Of a DNA stretch of 64,000 nucleotides, positions 19,525 through 27,981 are shown one piece after another. A program made the position numbers and the translations under genes. Origin of the DNA: Salinimicrobium sp963709775 (lineage in GTDB: Bacteria; Bacteroidota; Bacteroidia; Flavobacteriales; Flavobacteriaceae). The stretch is taken from positions 248,001 to 312,000 of the forward strand of contig CAVPXS010000017.1 of the NCBI GenBank assembly GCA_963709775.1, in the 5' to 3' direction. Each line of letters opens with the position of its first letter. Position 1 is the stretch's first letter. A model generated the notes under the pieces. The model was given only the letters and a program-made list of their open reading frames with translations. It did not search any database and was not told the origin of the DNA.

Positions 19525-21633
19525 ATGCAGGAAAACCAGTACATCAACAGGGAGTTAAGCTGGCTGCAATTCAATGCCCGGGTTTTACAGGAGGCTGCAG
19601 ACAAAACTGTTCCCTTGATAGAGAGGCTGAGATTTCTTGGGATCTTTTCAAATAACCTTGACGAATTTTTTAAAGTAAGATATGCTACTATTAAACGTAT
19701 CGACCTTGCCGGTAAAGGCGGGAAAAGCGTTTTAGGAGGGATCAAGGCAAATCAACTGCTGGAGGAAATAACCCAGATCGTAATTGATCAGCAGAGTGAA
19801 AGTTTAAAGATCCTGGATTCCATTCAGAATAAACTTAAGGAGCATAATATTTTTATTATAAATGAGAAGCAGGTTTCTAAAACGCAACAACCTTTTCTCA
19901 AAAATTTCTTTCTTCAGAAAGTTAGTCCCGCCCTGGTTACTATAGTCTTAAATGACCTGGATGAGCTACCGCGCCTAAAGGACAGTGCAGCTTACCTGGC
20001 AGTGAAAATGGTAATGAAAAATACCGTCTCTAAAAGGGCAAATTCTCATGTCGTTTCCCGACACATTAAGGAAAAGAAATATGTGCTTATAGAAATACCA
20101 CGAAGTATTGAAAGGTTTGTAGTGCTGCCAAAGGAAGGAGAAAAGCAACATGTAATCCTGCTGGATGATCTTATTCGCTACCATTTGCATTCCATCTTTA
20201 ATATTTTCGAATACGAGAGTGTGACAGCTCATATGATCAAGATTACCCGGGATGCTGAACTGGATATTGATAGTGACCTAAGTAAATCTTTTATTGAGAA
20301 AATTTCGGCCAGTGTTAAAGATCGTATTGAGGGAGAACCGGTGAGATTTGTATATGATATGAATATTGCCCAGGATACCCTACAATACTTAATGAGTAAA
20401 ATGGGTATTGATGCTACCGATAGTATTATTCCGGGGGGGCGATATCACAACAGGAGGGATTATATGAATTTCCCCAGTTTGGGAGGAGAGGAATTACAAT
20501 ACAAACAATACGAGCCATTGCCGTTACCCGGGCTCATATTACAGGCCAGCCTTTTTAAGGAAATTGCCAAGAAAGATTATTTATTACATACCCCTTATCA
20601 AACTTTTTCCTACACTGTAAAATTTTTACGGGAAGCAGCACTTGATCCTGCTGTGAAGTCAATAAAGATCACCATTTATAGACTGGCAAAGATCTCTCAT
20701 ATCGCCAGTTCGCTTATTAATGCGGTCAAGAACGGAAAAAAAGTAACAGTTCAGATCGAGCTCCGCGCGCGGTTTGATGAAGTTGCCAATATCAATTACG
20801 CCGAACAAATGCAGCGGGAAGGGGTGAACCTTATATTTGGAGTAAAAGGTCTTAAGGTGCATTCCAAGGCTTGCGTAATTGAAAGACTGGAGAATGATAA
20901 GATGAGGCGATATGGTTTTATAAGCACGGGAAACCTGAATGAATCTACTGCCCGTGTTTATTCAGACCTCACTCTTTTTACCAGCAATCAAAGTATCCTG
21001 AAAGAAGTCAATAAAGTCTTTGACTTTTTTGAAGTAAACTACAAGGTGAGTCGATATAAACATTTGATTGTCTCTCCCCATTACACCCGAAGCAGTTTAG
21101 TAAAACTGATACAAACAGAAATAGACAATGCTAAAGAAGGAAAATCTTCCGGAATTCGTCTTAAATTAAACAGCCTTTCAGATTATTCACTCATCGATAA
21201 GTTGTACGAAGCCAGCAGGGCAGGAGTTAAAATGAAATTGATAATTCGTGGAATTTGTTGTCTCGTACCGGGAGTGGAAGGAATGAGTGAAAACATTGAG
21301 GTAATAAGTATCCTGGACAAGTACCTTGAACATCCCAGGATCTACATATTTGAAAATGGAGGTGACTCTAAAATATATATTTCCTCGGCCGACTGGATGA
21401 CGCGGAATATGGACTATAGGGTAGAAGTAAGTTGTCCTATTTATGATAAGGAGATCCAGAAGGAATTGATGGAAACTTTTGAAATTTGCTGGAGCGACAA
21501 TGTTAAAGCAAGGGTTATTTCTGTAAAACAGGATAATGCCTACCGCCGGAATAATAAGCCGCCCCTAAGATCTCAATTCGCCCTGTATGATTATTTTTAT
21601 AAGAAATTGGAACTAGAAAAAGAAAAAGTTTGA
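19525..21633 (+). CDS. ppk1: Polyphosphate kinase 1
   Basis: Reversibly polymerises the gamma phosphate of ATP into polyphosphate. The 702-residue protein has the PPK1 order: N-terminal ..INRELSWLQFNARVL, FLGIFSNNLDEFFKVR, then two phospholipase-D-like domains. The catalytic histidine lies in the VHSKACVIE segment, and the second PLD-like motif in SSADWMTRNMDYRVEV. The start directly abuts the sixA stop and the end overlaps ppx, so all three are probably translated from one message. Length is typical. Confidence 0.97.
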   Translation: MQENQYINRELSWLQFNARVLQEAADKTVPLIERLRFLGIFSNNLDEFFKVRYATIKRIDLAGKGGKSVLGGIKANQLLEEITQIVIDQQSESLKILDSIQNKLKEHNIFIINEKQVSKTQQPFLKNFFLQKVSPALVTIVLNDLDELPRLKDSAAYLAVKMVMKNTVSKRANSHVVSRHIKEKKYVLIEIPRSIERFVVLPKEGEKQHVILLDDLIRYHLHSIFNIFEYESVTAHMIKITRDAELDIDSDLSKSFIEKISASVKDRIEGEPVRFVYDMNIAQDTLQYLMSKMGIDATDSIIPGGRYHNRRDYMNFPSLGGEELQYKQYEPLPLPGLILQASLFKEIAKKDYLLHTPYQTFSYTVKFLREAALDPAVKSIKITIYRLAKISHIASSLINAVKNGKKVTVQIELRARFDEVANINYAEQMQREGVNLIFGVKGLKVHSKACVIERLENDKMRRYGFISTGNLNESTARVYSDLTLFTSNQSILKEVNKVFDFFEVNYKVSRYKHLIVSPHYTRSSLVKLIQTEIDNAKEGKSSGIRLKLNSLSDYSLIDKLYEASRAGVKMKLIIRGICCLVPGVEGMSENIEVISILDKYLEHPRIYIFENGGDSKIYISSADWMTRNMDYRVEVSCPIYDKEIQKELMETFEICWSDNVKARVISVKQDNAYRRNNKPPLRSQFALYDYFYKKLELEKEKV

Positions 21634-22538
21634 TCAATCAAAGAAAGTTTGCCGCCATAGATATTGGGTCTAATGCTGTGAGATTGTTGATTATGACCAT
21701 CACAGAGCAGGAGGGAAGAGAACCGCTGTTTAAGAAAACCTCCCTGGTAAGGGTGCCCATTAGGTTGGGAGCAGATGTTTTCCTGACCAACCGTATTTCC
21801 GACGAGAATATTAAACGCATGGTAGATACCATGCAGGCTTTTAAACTACTTATGCGATCACATAAGATCGAGAGGTTCAAGGCTTGTGCGACTTCGGCAA
21901 TGCGGGAATCTCTAAATGGGGAGGAAGTGGTGCAGCTTATCGAGGAGGAAACAGGAGTCGAAATAAGCATTATTGACGGGACCGACGAAGCCGCTATCAT
22001 TGCCGCGACCGATCTTCATGCCCTTATCCAATCAGATAAAACCTATTTATATGTAGACGTGGGGGGTGGTAGTACAGAATTTACTCTTTATTCAAAGGGT
22101 AAGACCGTTGCTTCCAGGTCCTTCAAACTCGGAACAGTGAGACTTCTGGAGAATATTGTCCCCCAGGAGATGTGGGATGAAGTAGAAGCGTGGATAAGGG
22201 AAGTTACCCGCAAGTTTTCCAAGATTGACCTCATAGGCTCCGGTGGGAATATCAACAACATCTTTAAAAGCAGCGGCAAGGCTAATGGAAAACCTCTTAG
22301 CTTTTTCTACTTAAGCTCCTATTACCAGTTGTTACAATCCTTTACCTACGAAGAGCGCATCACCGAGCTTAACCTTAATCAGGATAGGGCAGATGTTATT
22401 GTGCCGGCGGCTAAAATCTACCTCTCTGCAATGAAGTGGACGCGGGCACGAAGAATATATGTTCCAAAAATCGGACTTTCAGATGGAATTATTAAATCAT
22501 TGTATCAGGAAAGTATGGAAGAAGCTACCCGTGCATAG
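21630..22538 (+). CDS. ppx: Ppx/GppA family exopolyphosphatase
   Basis: ASKHA-fold phosphatase that degrades polyphosphate or pppGpp. The first phosphate loop AAIDIGSNAVRLL starts about residue 7, and the second, YVDVGGGSTEFT, near residue 140. No ATG exists before the first motif. A TTG at 21630, overlapping the ppk1 stop (21631-21633), is the only reasonable start. At 302 residues it is the short form lacking the C-terminal HD-like domain of E. coli Ppx. The 3' end overlaps the convergent miaE by 14 bp. With ppk1 it forms a synthesis/breakdown pair. Confidence 0.94.
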   Translation: MINQRKFAAIDIGSNAVRLLIMTITEQEGREPLFKKTSLVRVPIRLGADVFLTNRISDENIKRMVDTMQAFKLLMRSHKIERFKACATSAMRESLNGEEVVQLIEEETGVEISIIDGTDEAAIIAATDLHALIQSDKTYLYVDVGGGSTEFTLYSKGKTVASRSFKLGTVRLLENIVPQEMWDEVEAWIREVTRKFSKIDLIGSGGNINNIFKSSGKANGKPLSFFYLSSYYQLLQSFTYEERITELNLNQDRADVIVPAAKIYLSAMKWTRARRIYVPKIGLSDGIIKSLYQESMEEATRA

Positions 22539-23106
22539 TTTCCTTTTTCCCAAGGTCTCTCATGATTTCGGCTTCAAATTCCAGTAGATTTTGCCATTTT
22601 TGGTCCACCTCCTTGCGATCCCCATATTTCCGGGCAAAATTGAGGAACATGGTATAATGATTAGCTTCACTCACCATTAAACTTCTGTAGAATTCAGCCA
22701 GTTCCCTGTCTTCAAGGTTTTCTGAAAGCAGCCTGAAACGTTCACAGCTGCGGGCTTCAATTAATGCCGCGTAAAGCAGGCGGTGGGTAAGGTTTGTAAG
22801 TCGGCTTCCGCCTTTAGGGAAGAAGGTTAACAGCTTTAATACATATTCATCTTTTCGATCCCTGCCCAGGGTTAGCCCCCGTTCCAGGATACGGTCATGA
22901 ACCATTTTGAAATGGGCCATTTCCTCCCTTGCAAGCGCCGTCATCTCGGTAACAAGTTCCGAATATTCAGGGTGGGTGACGATAAGGGAAATAGCCGTCG
23001 AGGCAGCCTTCTGCTCACAATAAGCATGATCTGTGAGGATCTCCTCAATATTCTTTTCAACGATATTGACCCATCGAGGGTCTGTGGGTAATTTTAAGCC
23101 TAACAT
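22525..23106 (-). CDS. miaE: tRNA-(ms2io6A)-hydroxylase, MiaE-like
   Basis: Ferritin-like diiron monooxygenase that hydroxylates the isopentenyl side chain of ms2i6A37 in tRNA. The 193-residue protein is helical with the expected metal-binding pairs: CEQKAAS, AREEMAHF, EARSCERFRLL and SEANHYTMF. Its ATG overlaps the dnaX stop by one base (TAATG), so it is co-transcribed and translationally coupled with dnaX. Confidence 0.92.
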   Translation of the reverse strand: MLGLKLPTDPRWVNIVEKNIEEILTDHAYCEQKAASTAISLIVTHPEYSELVTEMTALAREEMAHFKMVHDRILERGLTLGRDRKDEYVLKLLTFFPKGGSRLTNLTHRLLYAALIEARSCERFRLLSENLEDRELAEFYRSLMVSEANHYTMFLNFARKYGDRKEVDQKWQNLLEFEAEIMRDLGKKETMHG

Positions 23107-24998
23107 TATACATCCAGATCAAAGGTGGAACGTAACTTCTCAATAAGGGGATTTTTCTCCCTTAGTTTTTCAAATTTTTCAATGGCGGTGAAAGCAAATT
23201 TCTTCTCAGCTTTTTCATTTACAGTTACCTTCAGCTGTATATGAGTATTCTGTAGTTTCTCCTTAAGATAGCCCATCAAATGGTACTGCACTCTTTCCAG
23301 CTCCAGCTTCATGGTCTCATTGGGGAGTTCTACACAAATATTCTTGCCCATAAGTGCGGGAGTGTCCGTCTGCATGATCGATGCCAGGATCTTTTCGCCT
23401 TTTTCATTCTGTTCTTCAGTAAATTCCTGCCAGGCGGCCTGCATCTGTTCTTCGGAAAATTTTCCGTTCTTCACCACTTCTTCTTCAGCCTTGGCTTCAC
23501 GCTTTTGGGCTTCCAGTTCTTTTTTCTTCTGAATGCTCTTCAGGGAAAGGCCCGAAACTTTTTTAGGTGCGATCTCATTTTTCACCTCCGTTTTTTCTTC
23601 GGAAGGTTGTTCAACAGGAGGAGCCTTTACAATAGTTTCAGCTTGAGAAGCCGAAGCCTGATTAGAAATTTCTTCAGAAGTATTAATTCTTTCTGAAGGT
23701 TCCTGTACAGAAGATTCTGTTGCTTCAGATTCCGAAGTTACAGGAGCACAGTCTGTCATGGCTCCGGGTACAGATTTTGGCAGCTGGGCTTCTGCCGGGG
23801 CGGCCGAATCTCCTTTTGCGTATTCATTGTTGACTATTACTTCCTTCTCTTTGGAGGAAAGTTTAAGTGCCGGTGCAGGGATTGGAGCCCCGGTAAAATG
23901 ATTCGGCGGAATTATATAGCTGCTATCCTTTTTTTTTTCGTCGCTAAAAGTGACAGAAGCGAGTTGCATTAAGCAGAGTTCCACCAACAGGCGTTGATTT
24001 CGGCTGCTTTTGTACTGCAAATCACAGTCATTAGCAAGTTCGATCCCCTTTAGAAGAAAGGCTGAAGAAGCCTGCTGCGACTGTTGGTAATACAGCGCCT
24101 TTGTATTATCTCCCACCTCAAGAAGGTTGATGGTCTTTGGATCTTTGCATACAAGTAAATCCCTAAAATGTGAAGCCAGTCCCGCAATAAAATGATGACC
24201 GTCAAAGCCGTGGCTCAGGATCTCGTTGAATAATAAAAGTAACTGCGGAATATCATTTTTCAGGATAAGATTGGTAGCCGAAAGATAGGTGTCGTAATCC
24301 AGTACGTTCAGGTTTTCGGTTACTGCCTGCCGGGTAAGATTTTTTCCGCTAAAGCTTACCACCCTGTCATAGATAGAAAGGGCATCACGCATAGCACCAT
24401 CGGCTTTTTGAGCAATGATGTGTAGCGCATCTTCATCGGCTTCCACACCTTCCTGTTGTGCTATATAGCCAAGATATTCCTTTGCGTCTTTTACCGTGAT
24501 TCTTTTAAAGTCAAAAATCTGGCAACGGGAAAGAATGGTGGGAATGATCTTGTGTTTCTCTGTAGTAGCCAGAATAAAAATGGCATGTTTTGGCGGCTCT
24601 TCAAGGGTTTTAAGAAAAGCATTAAACGCTGCCTGGGACAACATGTGCACCTCATCAATGATGTACACTTTATATTTTCCAACTTGTGGCGGGATACGCA
24701 CCTGGTCGATAAGATTCCTTATGTCGTCAACCGAGTTGTTTGAAGCCGCATCGAGTTCAAAGATGTTGAAAGCAAAATCCTCATTAGGATCCTGGTTGCC
24801 ATCCTGGTTGATCTTTTTTGCAAGAATCCGGGCGCAGGTGGTTTTTCCAACCCCACGAGGGCCGGTAAAAAGTAGTGCCTGTGCCAGGTGATTATGTTCA
24901 ATGGCATTGAGTAGCGTATTGGTAATAGCCTGCTGGCCCACAACATCTTTAAAGGTTTGAGGGCGGTATTTTCTGGCCGATACTACAAAGTGTTCCAT
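23106..24998 (-). CDS. dnaX: DNA polymerase III subunit gamma/tau
   Basis: Clamp-loader ATPase of the replicative polymerase. Walker A GPRGVGKT is at residues 46-53, Walker B-type DEVH at 115-118, and a sensor-1 SRCQ segment near 156. The AAA+ part ends near 370, followed by a Pro/Glu/Ala/Ser-rich linker (about 370-510) and a tau-like C-terminal domain. The four-cysteine zinc module that usually sits between Walker A and ELDAAS is absent; the stretch 60-80 is short and Asp/Asn-rich. A -7 promoter box lies 19 nt upstream. No obvious slippery site for a gamma frameshift was noticed, but I did not check exhaustively. Confidence 0.96.
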   Translation of the reverse strand: MEHFVVSARKYRPQTFKDVVGQQAITNTLLNAIEHNHLAQALLFTGPRGVGKTTCARILAKKINQDGNQDPNEDFAFNIFELDAASNNSVDDIRNLIDQVRIPPQVGKYKVYIIDEVHMLSQAAFNAFLKTLEEPPKHAIFILATTEKHKIIPTILSRCQIFDFKRITVKDAKEYLGYIAQQEGVEADEDALHIIAQKADGAMRDALSIYDRVVSFSGKNLTRQAVTENLNVLDYDTYLSATNLILKNDIPQLLLLFNEILSHGFDGHHFIAGLASHFRDLLVCKDPKTINLLEVGDNTKALYYQQSQQASSAFLLKGIELANDCDLQYKSSRNQRLLVELCLMQLASVTFSDEKKKDSSYIIPPNHFTGAPIPAPALKLSSKEKEVIVNNEYAKGDSAAPAEAQLPKSVPGAMTDCAPVTSESEATESSVQEPSERINTSEEISNQASASQAETIVKAPPVEQPSEEKTEVKNEIAPKKVSGLSLKSIQKKKELEAQKREAKAEEEVVKNGKFSEEQMQAAWQEFTEEQNEKGEKILASIMQTDTPALMGKNICVELPNETMKLELERVQYHLMGYLKEKLQNTHIQLKVTVNEKAEKKFAFTAIEKFEKLREKNPLIEKLRSTFDLDV

Positions 24999-25016
24999 TG
25001 AAGTGTTTTAGATTGA

Positions 25017-25024
25017 CAAATATA
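25017..25024 (-). promoter_or_regulatory. -7 box for dnaX
   Basis: Minus-strand TATATTTG, an exact match to TAnnTTTG, 19 nt upstream of the dnaX start. No TTG at the ideal -33 distance. Confidence 0.6.
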
Positions 25025-25137
25025 AAAATACAAAACCGAAGCCGGGAATAATCCCCGTGTTTTTATCCACAAAAACCTGTTGACACTATTGCAATAAGCC
25101 GGGATTTTTACACCACTCAAAAATGGCATTTAAACTG

Positions 25138-25145
25138 TATATTTG
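25138..25145 (+). promoter_or_regulatory. -7 box for the RNase P RNA gene
   Basis: TATATTTG matches TAnnTTTG exactly and ends 6 nt before the inferred 5' end of the RNA at about 25151, the right distance for a -7 element. A partial copy of the 3'-end palindrome (TCAAAAATGGCATTTAA) lies just upstream at 25117-25133. Confidence 0.75.
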
Positions 25146-25150
25146 CCGCA

Positions 25151-25482
25151 AGCAGACCGCCTTATCGCTGCCCCGAATTAAAGCGGGGCGGAGGAAAGTC
25201 CGGACACCATAGGGCAGCATAGTGGGTAACACCCACCGGCACTGATGCAAATCGGGGTCAGGACCAGTGCAACAGAAAGGATGTACAGGTAATGCTGTAG
25301 TGAAATCAGGTAAACTCTATGCGGTGCAATGCCATGTATACCGGCTGTTAAGGATTGCCCGTCCGTTGCCGGAGGGTAGGCAGCTAAAGGCTTTTGGTAA
25401 CAAAAGTTTCAGATAAATGATAAGGACTTCAATCCCGATAGCTATCGGGAGTGAGGAACAGAATCCGGCTTACAGGTCTGCT
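25151..25482 (+). ncRNA. rnpB: RNase P RNA, bacterial type A
   Basis: The RNA subunit of RNase P, which cuts 5' leaders from tRNA precursors. Diagnostic blocks: the conserved GAGGAAAGTCCGGAC core (25191-25205), the ACAGAAAGGATG-like region near 25272, and the 3' partner ACAGAATCCGGCTTAC at about 25459-25474. The 5' AGCAGACC (25151-25158) pairs with GGTCTGCT (25475-25482) to form helix P1, followed by a T-run that can terminate. A perfect CCCGATAGCTATCGGG palindrome (25434-25449) forms one of the distal helices. The 3' end overlaps by 13 bp the end of the convergent small protein gene. Confidence 0.96.
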
Positions 25483-25868
25483 TTTTTTCTTTTCTCCTCC
25501 AGCACTTTCCCGGTCCAGTCCAGGGCATCATCGAGATCGGTAAAGATCTCAAAAGGGAGTTTGCAGAAATTCTTTTCGAAAGAAGCCATTTTAAGGGAGG
25601 AGGTTTTTTTACTAACCACGCCTATACCGGCCAGATTTTTTACCTCGTCCAGATTCATGTAAACTGTTGGATTGACATTGTAGTCATTGACCCTATAGGA
25701 CAGGTACACAAAAGATTCGCGGTCAAAAAAATCGCTGCAAACTTCTATAAGTTTCGCGACCTCTTTTGCCTCCAGGATCTGTCCTTCCCGTGGTTTTGAT
25801 AATACAAAATCCCTGTGGAATTCAAGGACAGTGAATTCCAGTTCCAGTATTTTGCGGGGTAATGCCAT
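25470..25868 (-). CDS. Uncharacterised 132-residue protein, paralogue of the gene at 53411-53812
   Basis: Soluble alpha/beta protein without signal or membrane segment. It shares with the 53.4-kb protein a clear pattern: Y-x-S-x-R-x-N-x-Y-x-VNP-x-VY, then a GIGVVSK / AIAVVSK strand, a hydrophobic acidic segment, FEIFTDL / FKIFSSL, and a W near the C terminus. The layout suggests the SpoIIAA-like/STAS or SEC14-like fold seen in small flavobacterial proteins, but the function is unknown. Its stop codon lies within the rnpB 3' end. It is 8 nt downstream of rsmD on the same strand, so probably in the operon starting at 27871. Confidence 0.85.
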   Translation of the reverse strand: MALPRKILELEFTVLEFHRDFVLSKPREGQILEAKEVAKLIEVCSDFFDRESFVYLSYRVNDYNVNPTVYMNLDEVKNLAGIGVVSKKTSSLKMASFEKNFCKLPFEIFTDLDDALDWTGKVLEEKRKKADL

Positions 25869-25876
25869 TCTCTAAG

Positions 25877-26410
25877 TTAAGAAAAAAAACTAAAAACAGA
25901 ATTACCGTATTTCCTCACCTCCCGAAAGTGATCAATGTGAGAGAGATCAATTCTTTTACTATGCTCTATGATGAGGGAGCCGCCCTCTTCCAGAAGATTT
26001 CTGGAAAATGTTAGCTCTACAATCTGTTGAAGGGACTCGGTTTCAAAATCATATGGTGGATCTGCAAAAATAATGTTTGCAGTTTCTCCTGTAGCCTTAA
26101 GGAATTTGAATACATCACTTTTAACTGTTCTTACAGGCAAGTCAAGTTCTCCGACCATTTTATTGATGAACTTTACGCATTCAAAATGTGCATCAACAGC
26201 GATAATCTCTGTCGCACCACGCGAGCCAAATTCATAAGTAATATTTCCCGTTCCGCTAAAAAGATCAATGACCTTTAATGCTGAAAAATGGTATTGGTTA
26301 TTTAAAATATTGAAGAGAGCTTCCTTGGCAAAATCTGTAGTAGGCCTTACCGGAAGCTTCTTTGGAGCGATGATTTTTTTTCCCTTATGTATTCCTGAAA
26401 CGATTCTCAT
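25877..26410 (-). CDS. rsmD: 16S rRNA (guanine966-N2)-methyltransferase RsmD
   Basis: SAM-dependent methyltransferase acting on G966 of 16S rRNA. The opening MRIVSGIHKGKKI matches the family; the SAM loop VIDLFSGTGNITYEFGSRGA and the catalytic DPPY (FADPPYDF) are in the expected order. At 177 residues, length is normal. Its ATG overlaps the end of the DUF3822 gene by 4 nt, a conserved Bacteroidota pairing. Confidence 0.95.
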   Translation of the reverse strand: MRIVSGIHKGKKIIAPKKLPVRPTTDFAKEALFNILNNQYHFSALKVIDLFSGTGNITYEFGSRGATEIIAVDAHFECVKFINKMVGELDLPVRTVKSDVFKFLKATGETANIIFADPPYDFETESLQQIVELTFSRNLLEEGGSLIIEHSKRIDLSHIDHFREVRKYGNSVFSFFS

Positions 26411-27237
26411 TCGAGTACTTTAAAAAGTGTATAATGCATATAACCTTTTGGAGGCTCTTCCTTACTGTTGAAAAGATAACCAAAAGAAGTTTGCAGGAAT
26501 TTTATTTCCTTCACGTAATTGTAAGCGATATCGTAATAATCTGAATGTTCTTTGATCCTTCCCAGTAAGATTAATTCAAAACTTGTGGGATCAAGATCCA
26601 GCTGTTCTGCGCAAAAGAGCAAATAATAGATAAAATCTTCCCGGGTTGAGCAATTAAAGGTATTTGCAAGTAATAATTGCCCTTTTTGATACACCAGTAG
26701 GTCGTAACCACCGGGGAAACAATTAAGATAAACTCTTGTGCCTTCTGTCTGAAAGCGATTTTGGATCTGGAATTCTTCAGCAAGAACACTTACGCAATGC
26801 CGGTATTCAAATTCACCATACCTGTCAAAAAAGAAATTATTGATATTGGTGTAGGGAATATAAACATTGACAATTTCTGCGGAAGATATTTCATCATGTG
26901 CCACATAATCTGTTTCCAGGATCTTTGTGTTGTACTTGAGATATTCCGAAGCATTCTCCTCTTCAAAGAACTCCTGTGGCACCAGGCTGTATAGTTCGTT
27001 AGAAAAAAGAACAATTACTTCGGGATTTTCTTTTCTTAAAAAAGATTCCTGTTCGTACTGTTTTTCTATTTGCTGCAGCACCTGTGCAGGATTCAGCCGT
27101 CTGGAAAAGAGCATGTCCTTAAAGAAGACGATCCTTTTCTCATCTTTGGAAAGGGCACAAAAAGAAAGTCCATTCAGGCTCACCTGAATGGACAACTTTA
27201 TATTTGTGCTTTTTGTTTCCTTATTCTGCGTCACCAT
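26407..27237 (-). CDS. DUF3822 family protein
   Basis: A 276-residue soluble protein with the DUF3822 pattern: N-terminal IQVSLNGLSFCAL, then a VIVLFSNELYSLVPQEFF segment, HCVSVLAEEF, and a C-terminal LGRIKEHSDYYDIAYNYVKEI. The fold is thought to resemble actin-like ATPases, but no catalytic assignment can be made here. It overlaps rsmD (4 nt) and the preceding anchored-protein gene (17 nt), so the three are tightly coupled. Its function is unknown; constant proximity to rsmD hints at rRNA or translation. Confidence 0.9.
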   Translation of the reverse strand: MVTQNKETKSTNIKLSIQVSLNGLSFCALSKDEKRIVFFKDMLFSRRLNPAQVLQQIEKQYEQESFLRKENPEVIVLFSNELYSLVPQEFFEEENASEYLKYNTKILETDYVAHDEISSAEIVNVYIPYTNINNFFFDRYGEFEYRHCVSVLAEEFQIQNRFQTEGTRVYLNCFPGGYDLLVYQKGQLLLANTFNCSTREDFIYYLLFCAEQLDLDPTSFELILLGRIKEHSDYYDIAYNYVKEIKFLQTSFGYLFNSKEEPPKGYMHYTLFKVLE

Positions 27238-27871
27238 ACTTTAAAGGCCAGTTCCCGCTGGTATTTACTTCTCCCATGGAACCAACGCTAATAAATGGAC
27301 CGTTCACGTTATCTACAGATACTACTTCCTGTTCCTGATTTATCAAGTCACTATCCTGATCAAACAGAATAACTTTCTTAGCTACTTTAGCTTCAAAAAC
27401 CGGGATCTTGGTTCCACTCTTGTCTATAGTGCCTGCATCAAGCTCGAATTTTGCATCTACTCCATTAATTGGAACGTTCATCATGTTTTTGTAACGATCT
27501 GATCCTTTAAAAAGAGAATCTTTTACAGATTTATATCCTAAAGTATCGACCACTACTATTTCGATCCTGCGATCAACTCCATAGGTTTTTCTATACTCTT
27601 CGTCCATTACCGTAGTGTCCCTTCTTTGAGTAAGGGTAAATTGTGCGGTGTCAATAAAACGAATAAGATTATCCCAATCTCCTTCAAATTCCCCGGTCAC
27701 CGTACGGTGAGCCAGCTCTGCATCTCTTATATCCTTTAAGTTTTCAATAACTTTGGCATATCTTGCCTCTTTGACTTCATTAAATTTAATAGGCTCATAA
27801 ATTGAATTAAAAACCAGGTATCCAAGGAAAATAATCACAATCCAAAGAACTAACTGAATGACAAGTTTCAT
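27221..27871 (-). CDS. Conserved membrane-anchored protein of unknown function
   Basis: A 216-residue protein with one N-terminal membrane segment (about residues 4-22) and a soluble, probably periplasmic, remainder. The middle has a predicted helix (ARYAKVIENLKDIRDAELAHR) that resembles the helix after the anchor in pilin-like/type II secretion pseudopilins, followed by beta-rich sequence. It leads the operon with DUF3822, rsmD and the small protein, and has its own -7 box. No family function recognised. Confidence 0.8.
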   Translation of the reverse strand: MKLVIQLVLWIVIIFLGYLVFNSIYEPIKFNEVKEARYAKVIENLKDIRDAELAHRTVTGEFEGDWDNLIRFIDTAQFTLTQRRDTTVMDEEYRKTYGVDRRIEIVVVDTLGYKSVKDSLFKGSDRYKNMMNVPINGVDAKFELDAGTIDKSGTKIPVFEAKVAKKVILFDQDSDLINQEQEVVSVDNVNGPFISVGSMGEVNTSGNWPLKYGDAE

Positions 27872-27906
27872 GCGGGTGCAGTTTATGATTTAATTAAGTA
27901 TTCAGG

Positions 27907-27914
27907 CAAATCTA
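27907..27914 (-). promoter_or_regulatory. -7 box for the 27871 operon
   Basis: Minus-strand TAGATTTG, an exact TAnnTTTG match, 36 nt before the start at 27871. Confidence 0.5.
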
Positions 27915-27959
27915 CAATTTTTTTTTATTCACAAAAGATTCTTCCGAAAAAAACCTTGT

Positions 27960-27967
27960 TATCTTTG
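27960..27967 (+). promoter_or_regulatory. -7 box for the RecD-like helicase
   Basis: TATCTTTG, exact consensus, 15-21 nt before the two candidate start codons (27982, 27988). Confidence 0.6.
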
Positions 27968-27981
27968 GGCTTCGACGGAAA

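Noticed and set aside
25434..25449. Perfect CCCGATAGCTATCGGG palindrome considered as a stand-alone regulatory or mobile repeat
   Set aside because: It lies inside the RNase P RNA and can form one of its helices, so no separate feature is claimed.
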